Shown here one piece after another: positions 6,788 to 14,926 of a stretch of 64,000 bases of DNA. The notes below the pieces were generated by a model. That model was not told the DNA's origin. It was given only the letters and a program-made list of their open reading frames with translations, and ran no database searches. The stretch comes from Actinobacteria bacterium IMCC26207 (lineage in GTDB: Bacteria > Actinomycetota > Acidimicrobiia > Acidimicrobiales > Microtrichaceae): assembly GCA_001025035.1 (NCBI GenBank), contig LCZK01000009.1:1-64000 (forward strand), read 5' to 3'. The position numbers and the translations under genes were made by a program. How positions within the stretch are numbered: the first letter of the stretch is position 1; each line of letters opens with the position of its first letter.

Positions 6788-7852
6788 ATGACTTATCGCG
6801 TCATCCAATGGAGTACCGGCAACGTAGGCCACCACGCCACTCGCCTGATTGCGAATCACCCTGAGCTCGAGCTCGTAGGACTCTGGGTCCACAGCCCAGA
6901 CAAGGTCGGTAAGGATGCCGGTGAGCTTGTGGGAATCGAGCCGCTCGGCGTCGCAGCCACCAACGACATTGACGAGCTGCTCAGTCTGGGTGCCGACTGC
7001 GTCTGTTACACCGCAACTGCGGATTTGCGACCCACCGAGGCAATCGATGACATGGCACGTATTTTGGCCAGTGGCACGAACGTGGTGAGTTCCTCGGTGG
7101 TTCCGTTGATCTACCCTGGCCACCTTGCTCTCGACATGCGTCGCCCGCTTGAGGATGCCTGCATCGAGGGCGGTACCTCCTGCTTCACCTCTGGCATTGA
7201 CCCTGGGTTTGCCAACGACCTCTTGCCCCTTGTGCTCACCGGAACCTGCGAATACGTAAACACCGTGCGAGTCATGGAGATCGTCAACTACGACACTTAC
7301 GCTCAGCCCGAGGTGCTCTTTGGCACGATGGGTTTTGGACGATCCCTCGAGGACACTCCGCTGCTACTCACACCAGGTGTGCTGAGTTTTGCCTGGGGTG
7401 GTGTGGTCAAAGCCATTGCAGCAGGTTTGGGCGTTGAAGTCACCGAACTGCGAGAGGTGCATGAACGAGTCCCCGCAACAGAACGCCTCGACCTTGGCTT
7501 TGGAGTCATTGAGGTTGGTACCACTGCAGGTATTCGCTTTGAGGTGCAAGGAATCGTCAACGGTGAAGCGAAGATCATCTTGGAACATGTCACCCGACTC
7601 CACGACGACATCGCACCTGACTGGCCACAGCCTGCCGGGCTTTCCGGGTATCGCGTCATTGTGACTGGTAACCCCAACTACACCTTGGACTTGCAGATGA
7701 TGGGCGACGACGGAGATCACAACACTGCTGGACTCGTCGGAACTGCCGGACGAATCGTCAACTCTATTCCTGCCGTCTGTGCAGCCAGACCCGGTTTGCT
7801 CTCGGTACTCGACCTACCGCTGGTCTCAGGTCAAGGCACCATGCGCCCTTAA
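6788..7852 (+). CDS. NAD(P)-binding dihydrodipicolinate-reductase-like oxidoreductase
   Basis: 354 residues from the ATG at 6788, chosen because AGAAGGA lies five bases before it; the earlier in-frame start at 6764 has no such site. The N-terminus VIQWSTGNVGHHATRLI is a Rossmann-type nucleotide-binding loop (GxxGxxG variant). The general layout matches the dihydrodipicolinate-reductase-like family common in Mycobacterium and other Actinobacteria, related to 2,4-diaminopentanoate dehydrogenase, which acts on amines or amino acids. The lysine-pathway role (dapB) is unlikely because the DapB substrate motif is not visible. The substrate is unknown. The stop codon lies inside a 16-bp tandem repeat. 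Confidence 0.75.
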   Translation: MTYRVIQWSTGNVGHHATRLIANHPELELVGLWVHSPDKVGKDAGELVGIEPLGVAATNDIDELLSLGADCVCYTATADLRPTEAIDDMARILASGTNVVSSSVVPLIYPGHLALDMRRPLEDACIEGGTSCFTSGIDPGFANDLLPLVLTGTCEYVNTVRVMEIVNYDTYAQPEVLFGTMGFGRSLEDTPLLLTPGVLSFAWGGVVKAIAAGLGVEVTELREVHERVPATERLDLGFGVIEVGTTAGIRFEVQGIVNGEAKIILEHVTRLHDDIAPDWPQPAGLSGYRVIVTGNPNYTLDLQMMGDDGDHNTAGLVGTAGRIVNSIPAVCAARPGLLSVLDLPLVSGQGTMRP

Positions 7853-7898
7853 ACGCATACGCCCTTAAACGCATACGCCCTTACATGCATGCGCTCTT
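7841..7898. repeat. 16-bp tandem repeat overlapping the end of the oxidoreductase gene, about 3.5 copies
   Basis: The unit GCATACGCCCTTAAAC recurs at 7855-7870 and 7871-7886 (the last copy diverging to ACAT). A 12-base partial copy at 7843-7854 spans the stop codon, and a diverged copy follows at 7887-7898. Confidence 0.8.
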
Positions 7899-7917
7899 GG
7901 AGTCCTCTGTGGACTCC
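7899..7917. terminator. Possible weak bidirectional terminator hairpin
   Basis: GGAGTCC (7899-7905) and GGACTCC (7911-7917) form a 7-bp stem with a 5-base loop between two convergent genes. There is no clear T-run on either side, so function is uncertain. Confidence 0.4.
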
Positions 7918-7922
7918 CCTTG

Positions 7923-8546
7923 CTACAGATTGAGCACTGCAGATCGGAGAACCTTGTCAGTCAGTGCTACCCATTGCTTCTGGTCAGCCAGTGTGCCGGC
8001 GAGAAGGTCCATGTTGACCGAGCCTGTTGACCATGAGTCAAACATGGCCATGAGGGCTTGAGGATCAACCTTCGGATCGATCAGGCCTCGCTGTTGGACC
8101 ATTTGTATGCTCTTTGCTCCGCGATCGATGTGAAGCATATTCTCCTCGGCCAAGGCAGCGGCCAGGTGAGGCCTGCGCCGAGCTGAACCCAGCACTTCAA
8201 GGCGCATCCAACGTGCCGCAAGGCCGCTCACATTCCCATCGGACCCACAGAACAGGACTATCGCCGCTAGGACCTCATCGACCGTGTTCGCCGACTCAAG
8301 CGAGGATCTAAACACAGTGAGTTCCCCGCTTAAACACTCTCGATACTGCTCGACTCGAGCAGCTTTAATTAATCCGTCTCGACTATTAAAGTGCGAATAA
8401 ATTGTGCCAACAGAGACTCCAGCAATGCGAGCTACGTCCAGCACCCGGAGATCGGCTTCCCCGTGGAGGTTCAGGATTGCAATGCCTGCCAAGAGGACGT
8501 TATGGGCGGAATCTGAATTATTTGGTTCTGGAACTTCATTCTCCAC
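7923..8546 (-). CDS. TetR-family transcriptional regulator
   Basis: 207 residues. The N-terminal TetR DNA-binding domain is clear: LRVLDVARIAGVSVGTIYSHFNSRDGLIKAA (about residues 32-62) is the helix-turn-helix with the typical TIYxHFxSR motif. The C-terminal helical ligand-binding domain is not diagnostic of a specific ligand. The gene converges on the oxidoreductase at 6788 and diverges from the DUF4239-like membrane protein gene at 8670, separated by 123 unusually AT-rich bases that contain AAAAACTTTTT, a candidate place for an operator. By usual TetR logic it may control itself and a neighbour; this is inference. Confidence 0.85.
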   Translation of the reverse strand: MENEVPEPNNSDSAHNVLLAGIAILNLHGEADLRVLDVARIAGVSVGTIYSHFNSRDGLIKAARVEQYRECLSGELTVFRSSLESANTVDEVLAAIVLFCGSDGNVSGLAARWMRLEVLGSARRRPHLAAALAEENMLHIDRGAKSIQMVQQRGLIDPKVDPQALMAMFDSWSTGSVNMDLLAGTLADQKQWVALTDKVLRSAVLNL

Positions 8547-8669
8547 GAAACAATAGTTGCAGAAAAAGCGGTGCTTGACATATTAAAAACTTTTTACTTC
8601 ATTGTCTGCTGCAAATATATTGCGACTAATGCGGTATGAACAGCTGAGGTTTAAGCCTGACATGCGTAC

Positions 8670-9539
8670 ATGCGCGAATTTGAAATGGCCGCATTCGTTT
8701 TGCCTTCTACACAACCGCCGTCTTACCGTCTCGGAATGGTTTGGATCTTTTTTGTCGTCATCGCCCTTGTGCTCATCGGCGTCTTTCTGGTGCGGCCACG
8801 CGTCAGCAAGCACTACAAGGGCGACTTTCAGGGCATCAAGGTAGAAAACATTCTTGCACCCATCATCACTCTGACTGTCTTCCTCGGTGCGATTGTCATC
8901 GCTCAGTCAACCCAGACATTCCAGCGCGCAAACCAACAGTCAAACGTCGAGGCTGGAGCAGTGGAGCAGATGTACAAGAACGCCGCGATCCTCCCCGATG
9001 GTCGAGGGGAACCGCTTCAGGCAGCATCAGTGTGTTACGCCCGAGCAGTTGTGGCCTTCGATTGGCCAGCAATGCGTTCCTTGAAGAGCGCCCCGCAGGT
9101 TGACGCTTGGGAGCAAACCTTTGACGCTGAAATTCCAAAGATCTTTGATGGTCCCTCGCCGGTAGTCGGGCAGTTGGTAGGCCTCAACCGTCTGCAGACC
9201 GAGGCGAGAAACTCCCGCAACTACGACGCTGCGCCGCACCTGCCACTGCTCACCCTGATTTTGATGATCGGCGCTGTTCTCTGCGTGGTCCTAGCGGTCA
9301 GTTCCTTCGCTGTACCGGATATGAGCAGGCGAATCCTCATTCCTCTAGCAATGATTTTTGCCCTGCTACTCGGTAGCACTGTGTTTTTGGTTGAGCAACT
9401 CGAAGAACCGTTTACGGGAATTTTACGAGTCAACTCTGAGTCAATGGCGAAAACTGCAACAAAAATTGGACTGGCCTACGAAGCCGATTACCCAGGTGAA
9501 ACTCTTCCGTGTGACTCTCGAGGTGCCCCAAAAAGCTAG
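8670..9539 (+). CDS. DUF4239-like (bestrophin-like) integral membrane protein
   Basis: 289 residues with about four membrane segments: about 22-41, 62-82, 195-215 and 222-241. Between the two pairs is a soluble loop of about 110 residues. The phrase EQLEEPFTGILRVNSESM after the last segment matches the LxxPFxGxxxV signature of DUF4239 proteins, which are distantly related to bestrophin channels; their function is largely unknown. Starts are ambiguous: ATGs lie at 8670, 8685 and 8736, with no strong ribosome-binding site. It diverges from the TetR gene at 7923. Confidence 0.65.
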   Translation: MREFEMAAFVLPSTQPPSYRLGMVWIFFVVIALVLIGVFLVRPRVSKHYKGDFQGIKVENILAPIITLTVFLGAIVIAQSTQTFQRANQQSNVEAGAVEQMYKNAAILPDGRGEPLQAASVCYARAVVAFDWPAMRSLKSAPQVDAWEQTFDAEIPKIFDGPSPVVGQLVGLNRLQTEARNSRNYDAAPHLPLLTLILMIGAVLCVVLAVSSFAVPDMSRRILIPLAMIFALLLGSTVFLVEQLEEPFTGILRVNSESMAKTATKIGLAYEADYPGETLPCDSRGAPKS

Positions 9540-9551
9540 ACAGCCTGCCTG

Positions 9552-9597
9552 GCCAAGGCCCTGCGAAGGGCCCTGCCAAGGCCCTGCGAAGGGCACT
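9552..9597 (+). repeat. 23-bp direct repeat, two tandem copies
   Basis: GCCAAGGCCCTGCGAAGGGC followed by CCT (9552-9574) or ACT (9575-9597); the copies differ by one base and a partial third copy (GCGAA) follows. The GGGCCC core can pair with its neighbours to form hairpins. It lies 13 bases after the DUF4239-like stop codon, so it may form the 3' end of that transcript. Confidence 0.8.
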
Positions 9598-9704
9598 GCG
9601 AACAGCACCACCCCAGCATCACGCATACTTAGTATTCGCAGTGGCCATCTGCGAACTGTCTGCGCACACCAAGTCCGTGCGCACTATCTGAAATGGAGTC
9701 TCAG

Positions 9705-10514
9705 ATGTCCCCCACAAGTCCCAGCAGCATCACCGGCAAAACAGCGCTCGTTACGGGCGGCGGTAGCGGTATCGGCTTCGGTGCCGCCACTCGTATGGTC
9801 GAAGATGGAGCACATGTCACCATCTGCGGTCGCAACGAAGAGCGCCTGATCGCCGCAGTTGAGACTCTGACCCCCCTAGTGGGACCGGGTGGCTCTATCC
9901 GCCATATTGCGGCAGATATAACTGTTGACGAGCAGATTGCCGCAGCTGTGGCCTTCGCGGCCGAACCTACCGGCGGCCTAGCAATTCTGTTTGCGAACGC
10001 AGGCGGGTCAATGCACATGGGGCCATTTGCAGATGCCGACGCAGACGCCTTGCGCGCCACCGTTGATGTCAACCTGGTCGGCACCATGCTGTCAATCAAA
10101 TGCGCCGTTCCAGCAATGCGAGCCAACGGCGGTGGATCAATCATCGGAATGTCTTCGGGGGCGGGAGCGTTCCCGCACCGATTCTTGTGGGCCTACGGCG
10201 CATCAAAGGCCGGAATCGACATGCTCTGCAAGAGCGCAGCGGATGAACTTGGCGTAGACGGAATCAGGGTCAATAGCGTGCAACCCGGCATCGTTGACGA
10301 TGAACTCATGGAGTTCATAACTGCCGGCGGCGCACTCTTGGACAACTACATCGCCAACATGCCAATCGCTCGAGTGGGCACAGTCGAAGACATTGCCGAG
10401 GCCGTCCGCTTTTTAGCTGGACCCGAATCCTCCTGGATCACCGGGGTCAATCTGCCGATTGACGGCGGGCATCACCTGCGTGCCGGCGCAAACTACGAAC
10501 TGCTCTTCGGCTAG
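9705..10514 (+). CDS. Short-chain dehydrogenase/reductase (SDR)
   Basis: 269 residues from the ATG at 9705, supported by GGAG six bases upstream; the in-frame ATG at 9693 overlaps that site. Classical SDR motifs are all visible: TGGGSGIGFG cofactor loop, NAGG, catalytic Ser in GMSSGAGAF, and YGASK for the catalytic Tyr and Lys. RNSVQPG-like VNSVQPGIVDD and the C-terminal GVNLPIDGGHH are also typical. The absence of Asp after the second strand (TICGRNEER) favours NADP(H). It probably oxidises or reduces a hydroxyl or keto group on a lipid, steroid or alcohol; the substrate is unknown. It converges on the LLM gene across a strong terminator. Confidence 0.88.
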   Translation: MSPTSPSSITGKTALVTGGGSGIGFGAATRMVEDGAHVTICGRNEERLIAAVETLTPLVGPGGSIRHIAADITVDEQIAAAVAFAAEPTGGLAILFANAGGSMHMGPFADADADALRATVDVNLVGTMLSIKCAVPAMRANGGGSIIGMSSGAGAFPHRFLWAYGASKAGIDMLCKSAADELGVDGIRVNSVQPGIVDDELMEFITAGGALLDNYIANMPIARVGTVEDIAEAVRFLAGPESSWITGVNLPIDGGHHLRAGANYELLFG

Positions 10515-10567
10515 GCCCGCCCGCCGCCCCGCCCACTGCCCCACCAATTACCCGACCCACTGCCCCA

Positions 10568-10603
10568 CCCGATAACTCGACAGCTCACTGCTGAGTTATC
10601 GGG
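10568..10603. terminator. Bidirectional terminator hairpin between SDR and LLM genes
   Basis: Perfect 11-bp stem CCCGATAACTC (10568-10578) / GAGTTATCGGG (10593-10603) in the 92-bp gap between convergent stop codons. The loop can extend pairing (AGC/GCT). There is no long T-run on either strand. Confidence 0.7.
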
Positions 10604-10606
10604 CAG

Positions 10607-11629
10607 TCAGTGTGGCGCTGGGGTCTGCAGATCTCGAACTACCTCGGCAAAGTTCTCGGGGTCGGGAGCGCGGTTATTAACCAAACTCACAGAGTCCGAG
10701 ATTCCAGCCAATCGGGAACGGAGCTTGTCTGCTATCTCAGATGGCTCCCCGACTACGGCGATGGCCTCGAGTAGTTCGTCATCAATCAGCGCGCCCATCT
10801 CGCTCCACTTATCTTCCCTCGCTAGCTGCTTCAGGTGAGGGTGGAGGTCCCCATAGCCATGCAACTCAAACACTGACTGGTACGCAGGAGTCGTGCCATA
10901 AAAAGCTAGCTGGGTGCGAACGGCCTCCCTACTCCGGCTGAGCTGCTCTTCGGTGCGGCCCGTCACAATAATGGTCACGCAAATGACCTCGACCGAGTTC
11001 TGATCGCGCCCCGCAGCGGCTGCTCCGGCGGCAAGCGCCGGCAAGGTCAACTCCAGTAGCGACTTGCGGGAGTTCACTGGGTGTACCAAAAACCCATCAG
11101 CTACTTCACCTGCAACCTGAGTCATTTTTGGCCCGAATCCACCCAACAAAATCGGAGGAGCCCCAAAGGGGTTTGGCCCCGGGTTGAAAGCGGGGACCAT
11201 TCGAGTGTGAGTGTAAAACTGCCCCTGGAAATTCAGAGGTACACCGTTTTGCCAGGTATCCCAGATAGAGCGAATGGCCAGCACCATCTCACGCATTCGC
11301 GCTGCTGGGTGAGACCAGGGCATCGAGAACCGCTGCTCGATATGTGGCTGGATTTGTGAACCCAACCCCAACTCAAACCTTCCACCAGAAACGGTCTGGA
11401 GATCCCAAGCAGCATTGGCAAGGGTCATGGGGGTTCGAGCAAATGCGATAGCTACTGCAGTTCCGAGTTTCAACGTGGAGGTGTGCTCTGCAGCAACAGC
11501 AAGTGGAATAAACGGGTCGTGCTTAGCCTCAAATGAAAAAGCCCGGTCGTAGCGAAGTTGCTCGAGCTGTTTGTAGATGGTTCTCGCCTGAGTCAGGTCC
11601 TCAGTTGGGACCGTCATGGAAACGTGCAT
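10607..11629 (-). CDS. LLM-class (luciferase-like) F420-dependent oxidoreductase
   Basis: 340 residues with a TIM-barrel luciferase-like fold: HTSTLKLGTAVAIAFARTPMTLANAAWDLQTVSGGRFELGLGSQ is characteristic, as is the later GAPPILLGGFGPKMTQVAGEVADGF. It best resembles the MSMEG_2256-type F420-dependent family of Actinobacteria. Such enzymes use the deazaflavin F420 for hydride transfer to carbonyl or unsaturated substrates. No F420 biosynthesis gene is in the window, so cofactor choice is from family knowledge. It diverges from the phosphatase gene at 11745 and converges on the SDR gene. Confidence 0.85.
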   Translation of the reverse strand: MHVSMTVPTEDLTQARTIYKQLEQLRYDRAFSFEAKHDPFIPLAVAAEHTSTLKLGTAVAIAFARTPMTLANAAWDLQTVSGGRFELGLGSQIQPHIEQRFSMPWSHPAARMREMVLAIRSIWDTWQNGVPLNFQGQFYTHTRMVPAFNPGPNPFGAPPILLGGFGPKMTQVAGEVADGFLVHPVNSRKSLLELTLPALAAGAAAAGRDQNSVEVICVTIIVTGRTEEQLSRSREAVRTQLAFYGTTPAYQSVFELHGYGDLHPHLKQLAREDKWSEMGALIDDELLEAIAVVGEPSEIADKLRSRLAGISDSVSLVNNRAPDPENFAEVVRDLQTPAPH

Positions 11630-11744
11630 CCCCTAACGACAGCGGCTGCGCCAGAAGAAGTCAATCTCTGCTCGCGCTGCTCGGCTCACAGTGAGGATGT
11701 TTCCCGAAGGCGAATCGCAGTGAGTCAGACCTAGAATCAGTGAA

Positions 11745-12419
11745 ATGGCAACCCGCACAGCGCGCAAGGCCGGCTCAAAAGCCAAGCCAGCGCACACATC
11801 CACACTGATCCTGCTTGTCCGTCACGGGCAGACTTCAACGACTGGGGCAGTGCTGCCAGGTAGGGCAAAGGGACTCGATCTTGCAGAGACTGGCCGGGCA
11901 CAAGCTCAAGCGGCAGCAGATCGCATTGGCAAACTCAACAAGATTGACGCCGTGTATGCATCCCCGCTTGAGCGCACCCAACAGACTGCAGCGCCCATTG
12001 GCCGGGCCACAAATCAGCGCGTTCGAAGTGCCAAAGGCCTGCTCGAATGTGAGTTTGGCGAATGGACGGGCGCAAAACTGTCTGACCTTCGCAAACTTCC
12101 TGAGTGGTCACAGGTACAGAACAACCCTTCCGGGTTTCGATTCCCCGGTGGTGAATCCTTTACCGAGATGCAGACTCGTATCTGGAATGAACTCCAACGC
12201 CTCGTGGCTGCTCACCCCGGTGGAAAGGTGGTCGCTGTCTCACACGCCGACCCCATCAAGGCTGCGGTTGCGATGGCGACCGGAGTGCATCTTGACCTGT
12301 TTCAGCGAATCGTCATTTCCCCCTGCTCGATCACTCCCCTGCTCTTCACTCCGTCGGGACCAGTGGTGCTTGCAGTCAACAGCACGGGTGATGACCTGAG
12401 CACGCTCGCCCCGTCGTAA
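11745..12419 (+). CDS. Histidine phosphatase superfamily protein, MSMEG_4193 type
   Basis: 224 residues. LLVRHGQTSTTGAVLPGRAKGLDL carries the RHG motif (His27 as the phosphorylated residue). Downstream come ASPLERTQQTAAPI, the acidic residue in LLECEFGEWTG and the second catalytic His in VSHADPIKA. This matches the actinobacterial MSMEG_4193 branch of the phosphoglycerate-mutase-like fold. It is the first gene of a three-gene set (with DUF3090 and SCO1664-like genes, gaps of 12 and 9 bases) that is conserved across many Actinobacteria, often near mycothiol genes. The substrate is unknown. Confidence 0.88.
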   Translation: MATRTARKAGSKAKPAHTSTLILLVRHGQTSTTGAVLPGRAKGLDLAETGRAQAQAAADRIGKLNKIDAVYASPLERTQQTAAPIGRATNQRVRSAKGLLECEFGEWTGAKLSDLRKLPEWSQVQNNPSGFRFPGGESFTEMQTRIWNELQRLVAAHPGGKVVAVSHADPIKAAVAMATGVHLDLFQRIVISPCSITPLLFTPSGPVVLAVNSTGDDLSTLAPS

Positions 12420-12431
12420 ACTGACAACTAA

Positions 12432-12986
12432 ATGAGCGACATGAATTCTCCGTTCGAGTTTGAACAACTAGATGCATTTATTCCTGGTGCCCTTGGCGAA
12501 CCAGGGAATCGAGTGTTCTACCTTCAGGCTCGACATGGCGAGCAGGTGGTCTCGTTCCGACTCGAGAAGGAACAGGTCGGCATGCTCGGACGCTACTTGG
12601 GTCAGCTTGCGTCAAACATGGGGTCACCAGACCCGGAGCGAGATATTGCTGGACTCATTGAACCAGTTCTACCCGAATGGGTTGTCGGAACCATCTCTGT
12701 GGGTGTTGATGAAGAGAGCGGCATCATTCAGGTGACTGCCGAGGAACTCATTCCCGAGGAAATTGAGTTTGAGGTGGACGATGATTTCACCGAGGCGGAC
12801 ATCGAAGAACTGCTCGAGGCTGAAGATGCATCTATGGGCGAACAGGCCAAGTTCACGCTGCGAATAGCTCAGGCTGCGGCTTTCGCTGAAGCGGCCGAGG
12901 AACTCCTCTCGTCTGGGCGCCCTCCGTGCCGACTCTGCGGCCGGCCGATCGGTATCGAAGGACATAACTGTCCTCGCTGGAACTAA
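12432..12986 (+). CDS. DUF3090 family protein
   Basis: 184 residues, close to the family's usual size. FEFEQLDAFIPGALGEPGNRVFYLQA at the start and the C-terminal CRLCGRPIGIEGHNCPRWN are characteristic. The latter supplies three Cys and one His, a probable zinc-binding knuckle. The middle is acidic (DEESG..., FEVDDDFTEADIEELLEAED). The function is not established; it is always found with the phosphatase and SCO1664-like proteins that flank it here, suggesting a shared pathway. Two in-frame ATGs (12432, 12441) could serve as start; no strong ribosome-binding site discriminates. Confidence 0.88.
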   Translation: MSDMNSPFEFEQLDAFIPGALGEPGNRVFYLQARHGEQVVSFRLEKEQVGMLGRYLGQLASNMGSPDPERDIAGLIEPVLPEWVVGTISVGVDEESGIIQVTAEELIPEEIEFEVDDDFTEADIEELLEAEDASMGEQAKFTLRIAQAAAFAEAAEELLSSGRPPCRLCGRPIGIEGHNCPRWN

Positions 12987-12995
12987 GCAGGACGT

Positions 12996-13844
12996 GTGCC
13001 GGACCCAAGCGGAGAATCGAATCACGCGCCGTATGAGGTAGATGAGCCTGAGGTAGACGAGCCTGAGTTCGACGACTACGAGGACGACGAGGACGAGGAG
13101 GGGCAATCAATCGAGTTTGAATACTCGGCCACGATCACCCCAGGCGCTACCGAAATGGCAGAGTTGCTTGAGCGTGGAAGCATCGAGATTCTTGGGCTCA
13201 TGCCGTGGTCGAGTAACGGGACCTATCTGGTGCAAGTGACGCGGGGCTCAGACTACGCACCTGCGATCTATAAACCGGAACGAGGCGAGCGGCCTCTGTG
13301 GGATTTTCCCGGAGCCTTGTGGAAGCGCGAGGTCGCCACCTATGAACTCTCTCATTGGCTGGGCTTCGGCTCCGTCCCAACCACGGTGACTCGCCAAGCT
13401 GCTCCGATGGGACCAGGCTCGCTGCAGGCATTCGTTCCAGCGCTGTTCTCAGAGCATTACTTCACGCTTCGAGATCGAACAGATCTCACTGATCAGTTCA
13501 AGACGCTCTGCGTACTTGACTTGATTGCTAATTCGGCCGACCGCAAAGGCGGTCACTGCCTGATTGATTCAGATAACCAGATCTGGGCAATCGACAACGG
13601 CCTGAGCTTCCACGAGGAACCAAAGCTTCGAACCGTCATCTGGGACTTTGCAGGCGACCCTCTGCCGAGCAGCGCGGCGCACGCTCTGCTGAGCCTGCTG
13701 GAGACCGGACTGAGTCCTCAACTCAAAGTCCTGCTCACTCCAACTGAACAAGAAGCCACCCTGCGCCGTGCTCAACGAGTGCTGGCACAGGGACACTTCC
13801 CACATGATATGACGGGCCGTAGCTACCCCTGGCCCTTGGTCTAG
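12996..13844 (+). CDS. SCO1664-family (PI3/4-kinase-fold-like) protein
   Basis: 282 residues from a GTG preceded by AGCAGGA. An acidic low-complexity N-terminus (VDEPEVDEPEFDDYEDDEDEE) precedes the conserved body. LVQVTRGSDYAPAIYKPERGERPLWDFP resembles the nucleotide-binding lysine region of PI3/4-kinase-like proteins; NSADRKGGHCLID and IWAIDNGLSFHEEPKLRTVIWDF look like the catalytic and metal-binding loops (HxD-like D in SADRKGGH, DNG). These match the SCO1664 family of Actinobacteria. Enzymatic activity is inferred from fold similarity. It is the third gene of the conserved trio starting at 11745; the acidic tail is typical in kind but perhaps long. Confidence 0.85.
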   Translation: MPDPSGESNHAPYEVDEPEVDEPEFDDYEDDEDEEGQSIEFEYSATITPGATEMAELLERGSIEILGLMPWSSNGTYLVQVTRGSDYAPAIYKPERGERPLWDFPGALWKREVATYELSHWLGFGSVPTTVTRQAAPMGPGSLQAFVPALFSEHYFTLRDRTDLTDQFKTLCVLDLIANSADRKGGHCLIDSDNQIWAIDNGLSFHEEPKLRTVIWDFAGDPLPSSAAHALLSLLETGLSPQLKVLLTPTEQEATLRRAQRVLAQGHFPHDMTGRSYPWPLV

Positions 13845-13871
13845 ATCTAGCTACAGCAGCGATCTGCGCGC

Positions 13872-13908
13872 AAAAAGCGTTCAGCCCCCGACCTATGTCA
13901 GGGGCTGA
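13872..13908 (-). terminator. Terminator for the etf operon
   Basis: TCAGCCCC (13881-13888) pairs with GGGGCTGA (13901-13908). Read on the minus strand the hairpin is followed by CGCTTTTT (T-run at 13876-13872). It lies 24 bases after the etfA stop codon and can also cap the convergent SCO1664-like gene. Confidence 0.75.
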
Positions 13909-13931
13909 GCGAGGTTCTGTAGACAGCGAAA

Positions 13932-14897
13932 CTAGCTGCGGGCCTGAAGTGCCTCGATCAACTTGGGAAGCACCTTGTGCACGTCACCCACAATGCCCAG
14001 ATCTGACACTGCAAAGATTGGAGCCTCGGCATCTTTGTTGATTGCGATGATGTTCTTCGAACCCTTCATCCCGACCAGGTGCTGTGTTGCGCCCGAAATA
14101 CCAGCGGCAATGTACAGAGTTGGCTTGACGACCTTGCCAGTCTGGCCGACTTGATAGGAGTACGGAACCCAGCCTGCGTCGACAATTGCTCGGGAAGCTC
14201 CCGGAGCCGCCTGCAGAAGCTTGGCCAGATCTTCAACGAGCTGGTAGTTATCTTTCTCGCCCAGTCCACGTCCGCCCGAGACCACAACCGCTGCCTCATC
14301 AAGGCTGGGACCAGTTTTCTCCTCTACGAAACGGCTCGTGACTACGGCAGCACCAGTGGCACCAAGATCAGGAACGCTGAGTTCTTCAACGCTTGCTGCG
14401 GCACCACCGGACTCTTCGGCTGCGAATGACTTCGGCCGCACCAAGAAGATTCCGACCTTGTCGGTAGTGAACTTGGTGATCACATCAGTGACACCGCCAA
14501 AGATTGGCTCGACACCAGCAAGGCGGCCATCGCGCTCCACAAGGTCAACAACGTTGGTAATTACTGATGCGTCAATCTTGACTGACAAGCGCCCAGCAAC
14601 ATCGCGTCCTGTGTAACTCGTTGCCATGAGCACGGCATCTGGACCATTGCCAGCGGCAATTGCTGCTGCGATTGCTCCTGCTAACGGCGCTCCGAGAAGC
14701 TTGCCCTCGGTGCCACCCACGGCATGCACCTTGGTTGCTCCGTGAGCTCCTACCTCTGCAGCAATCTCTGCTCCGGAAGCGGTCACAACCTCAACCGTGT
14801 CGGCCAGTTCGCGAGCTTTTGCAAGAATTTCTAGAGTGGTGGTTGCGACCTTGCCATCAGTGGCTTCGGCTAGCACCCAGATCTTTGAAACAGTCAT
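13932..14897 (-). CDS. etfA: Electron transfer flavoprotein alpha subunit
   Basis: 321 residues, normal length. The C-terminal FAD domain is clear: [30 protein letters not shown], followed by [30 protein letters not shown] and [13 protein letters not shown]. EtfA carries FAD and, with EtfB, shuttles electrons from acyl-CoA dehydrogenases to the respiratory chain. It follows etfB by 29 bases on the same strand, in the usual etfBA order. The acyl-CoA dehydrogenase at 60931 could be one electron donor. The N-terminal lobe is of the standard alpha-subunit type. Confidence 0.96.
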   Translation of the reverse strand: MTVSKIWVLAEATDGKVATTTLEILAKARELADTVEVVTASGAEIAAEVGAHGATKVHAVGGTEGKLLGAPLAGAIAAAIAAGNGPDAVLMATSYTGRDVAGRLSVKIDASVITNVVDLVERDGRLAGVEPIFGGVTDVITKFTTDKVGIFLVRPKSFAAEESGGAAASVEELSVPDLGATGAAVVTSRFVEEKTGPSLDEAAVVVSGGRGLGEKDNYQLVEDLAKLLQAAPGASRAIVDAGWVPYSYQVGQTGKVVKPTLYIAAGISGATQHLVGMKGSKNIIAINKDAEAPIFAVSDLGIVGDVHKVLPKLIEALQARS

Positions 14898-14926
14898 GTT
14901 GTTCTCCTTCGTTCTCGGGGTGTGAC

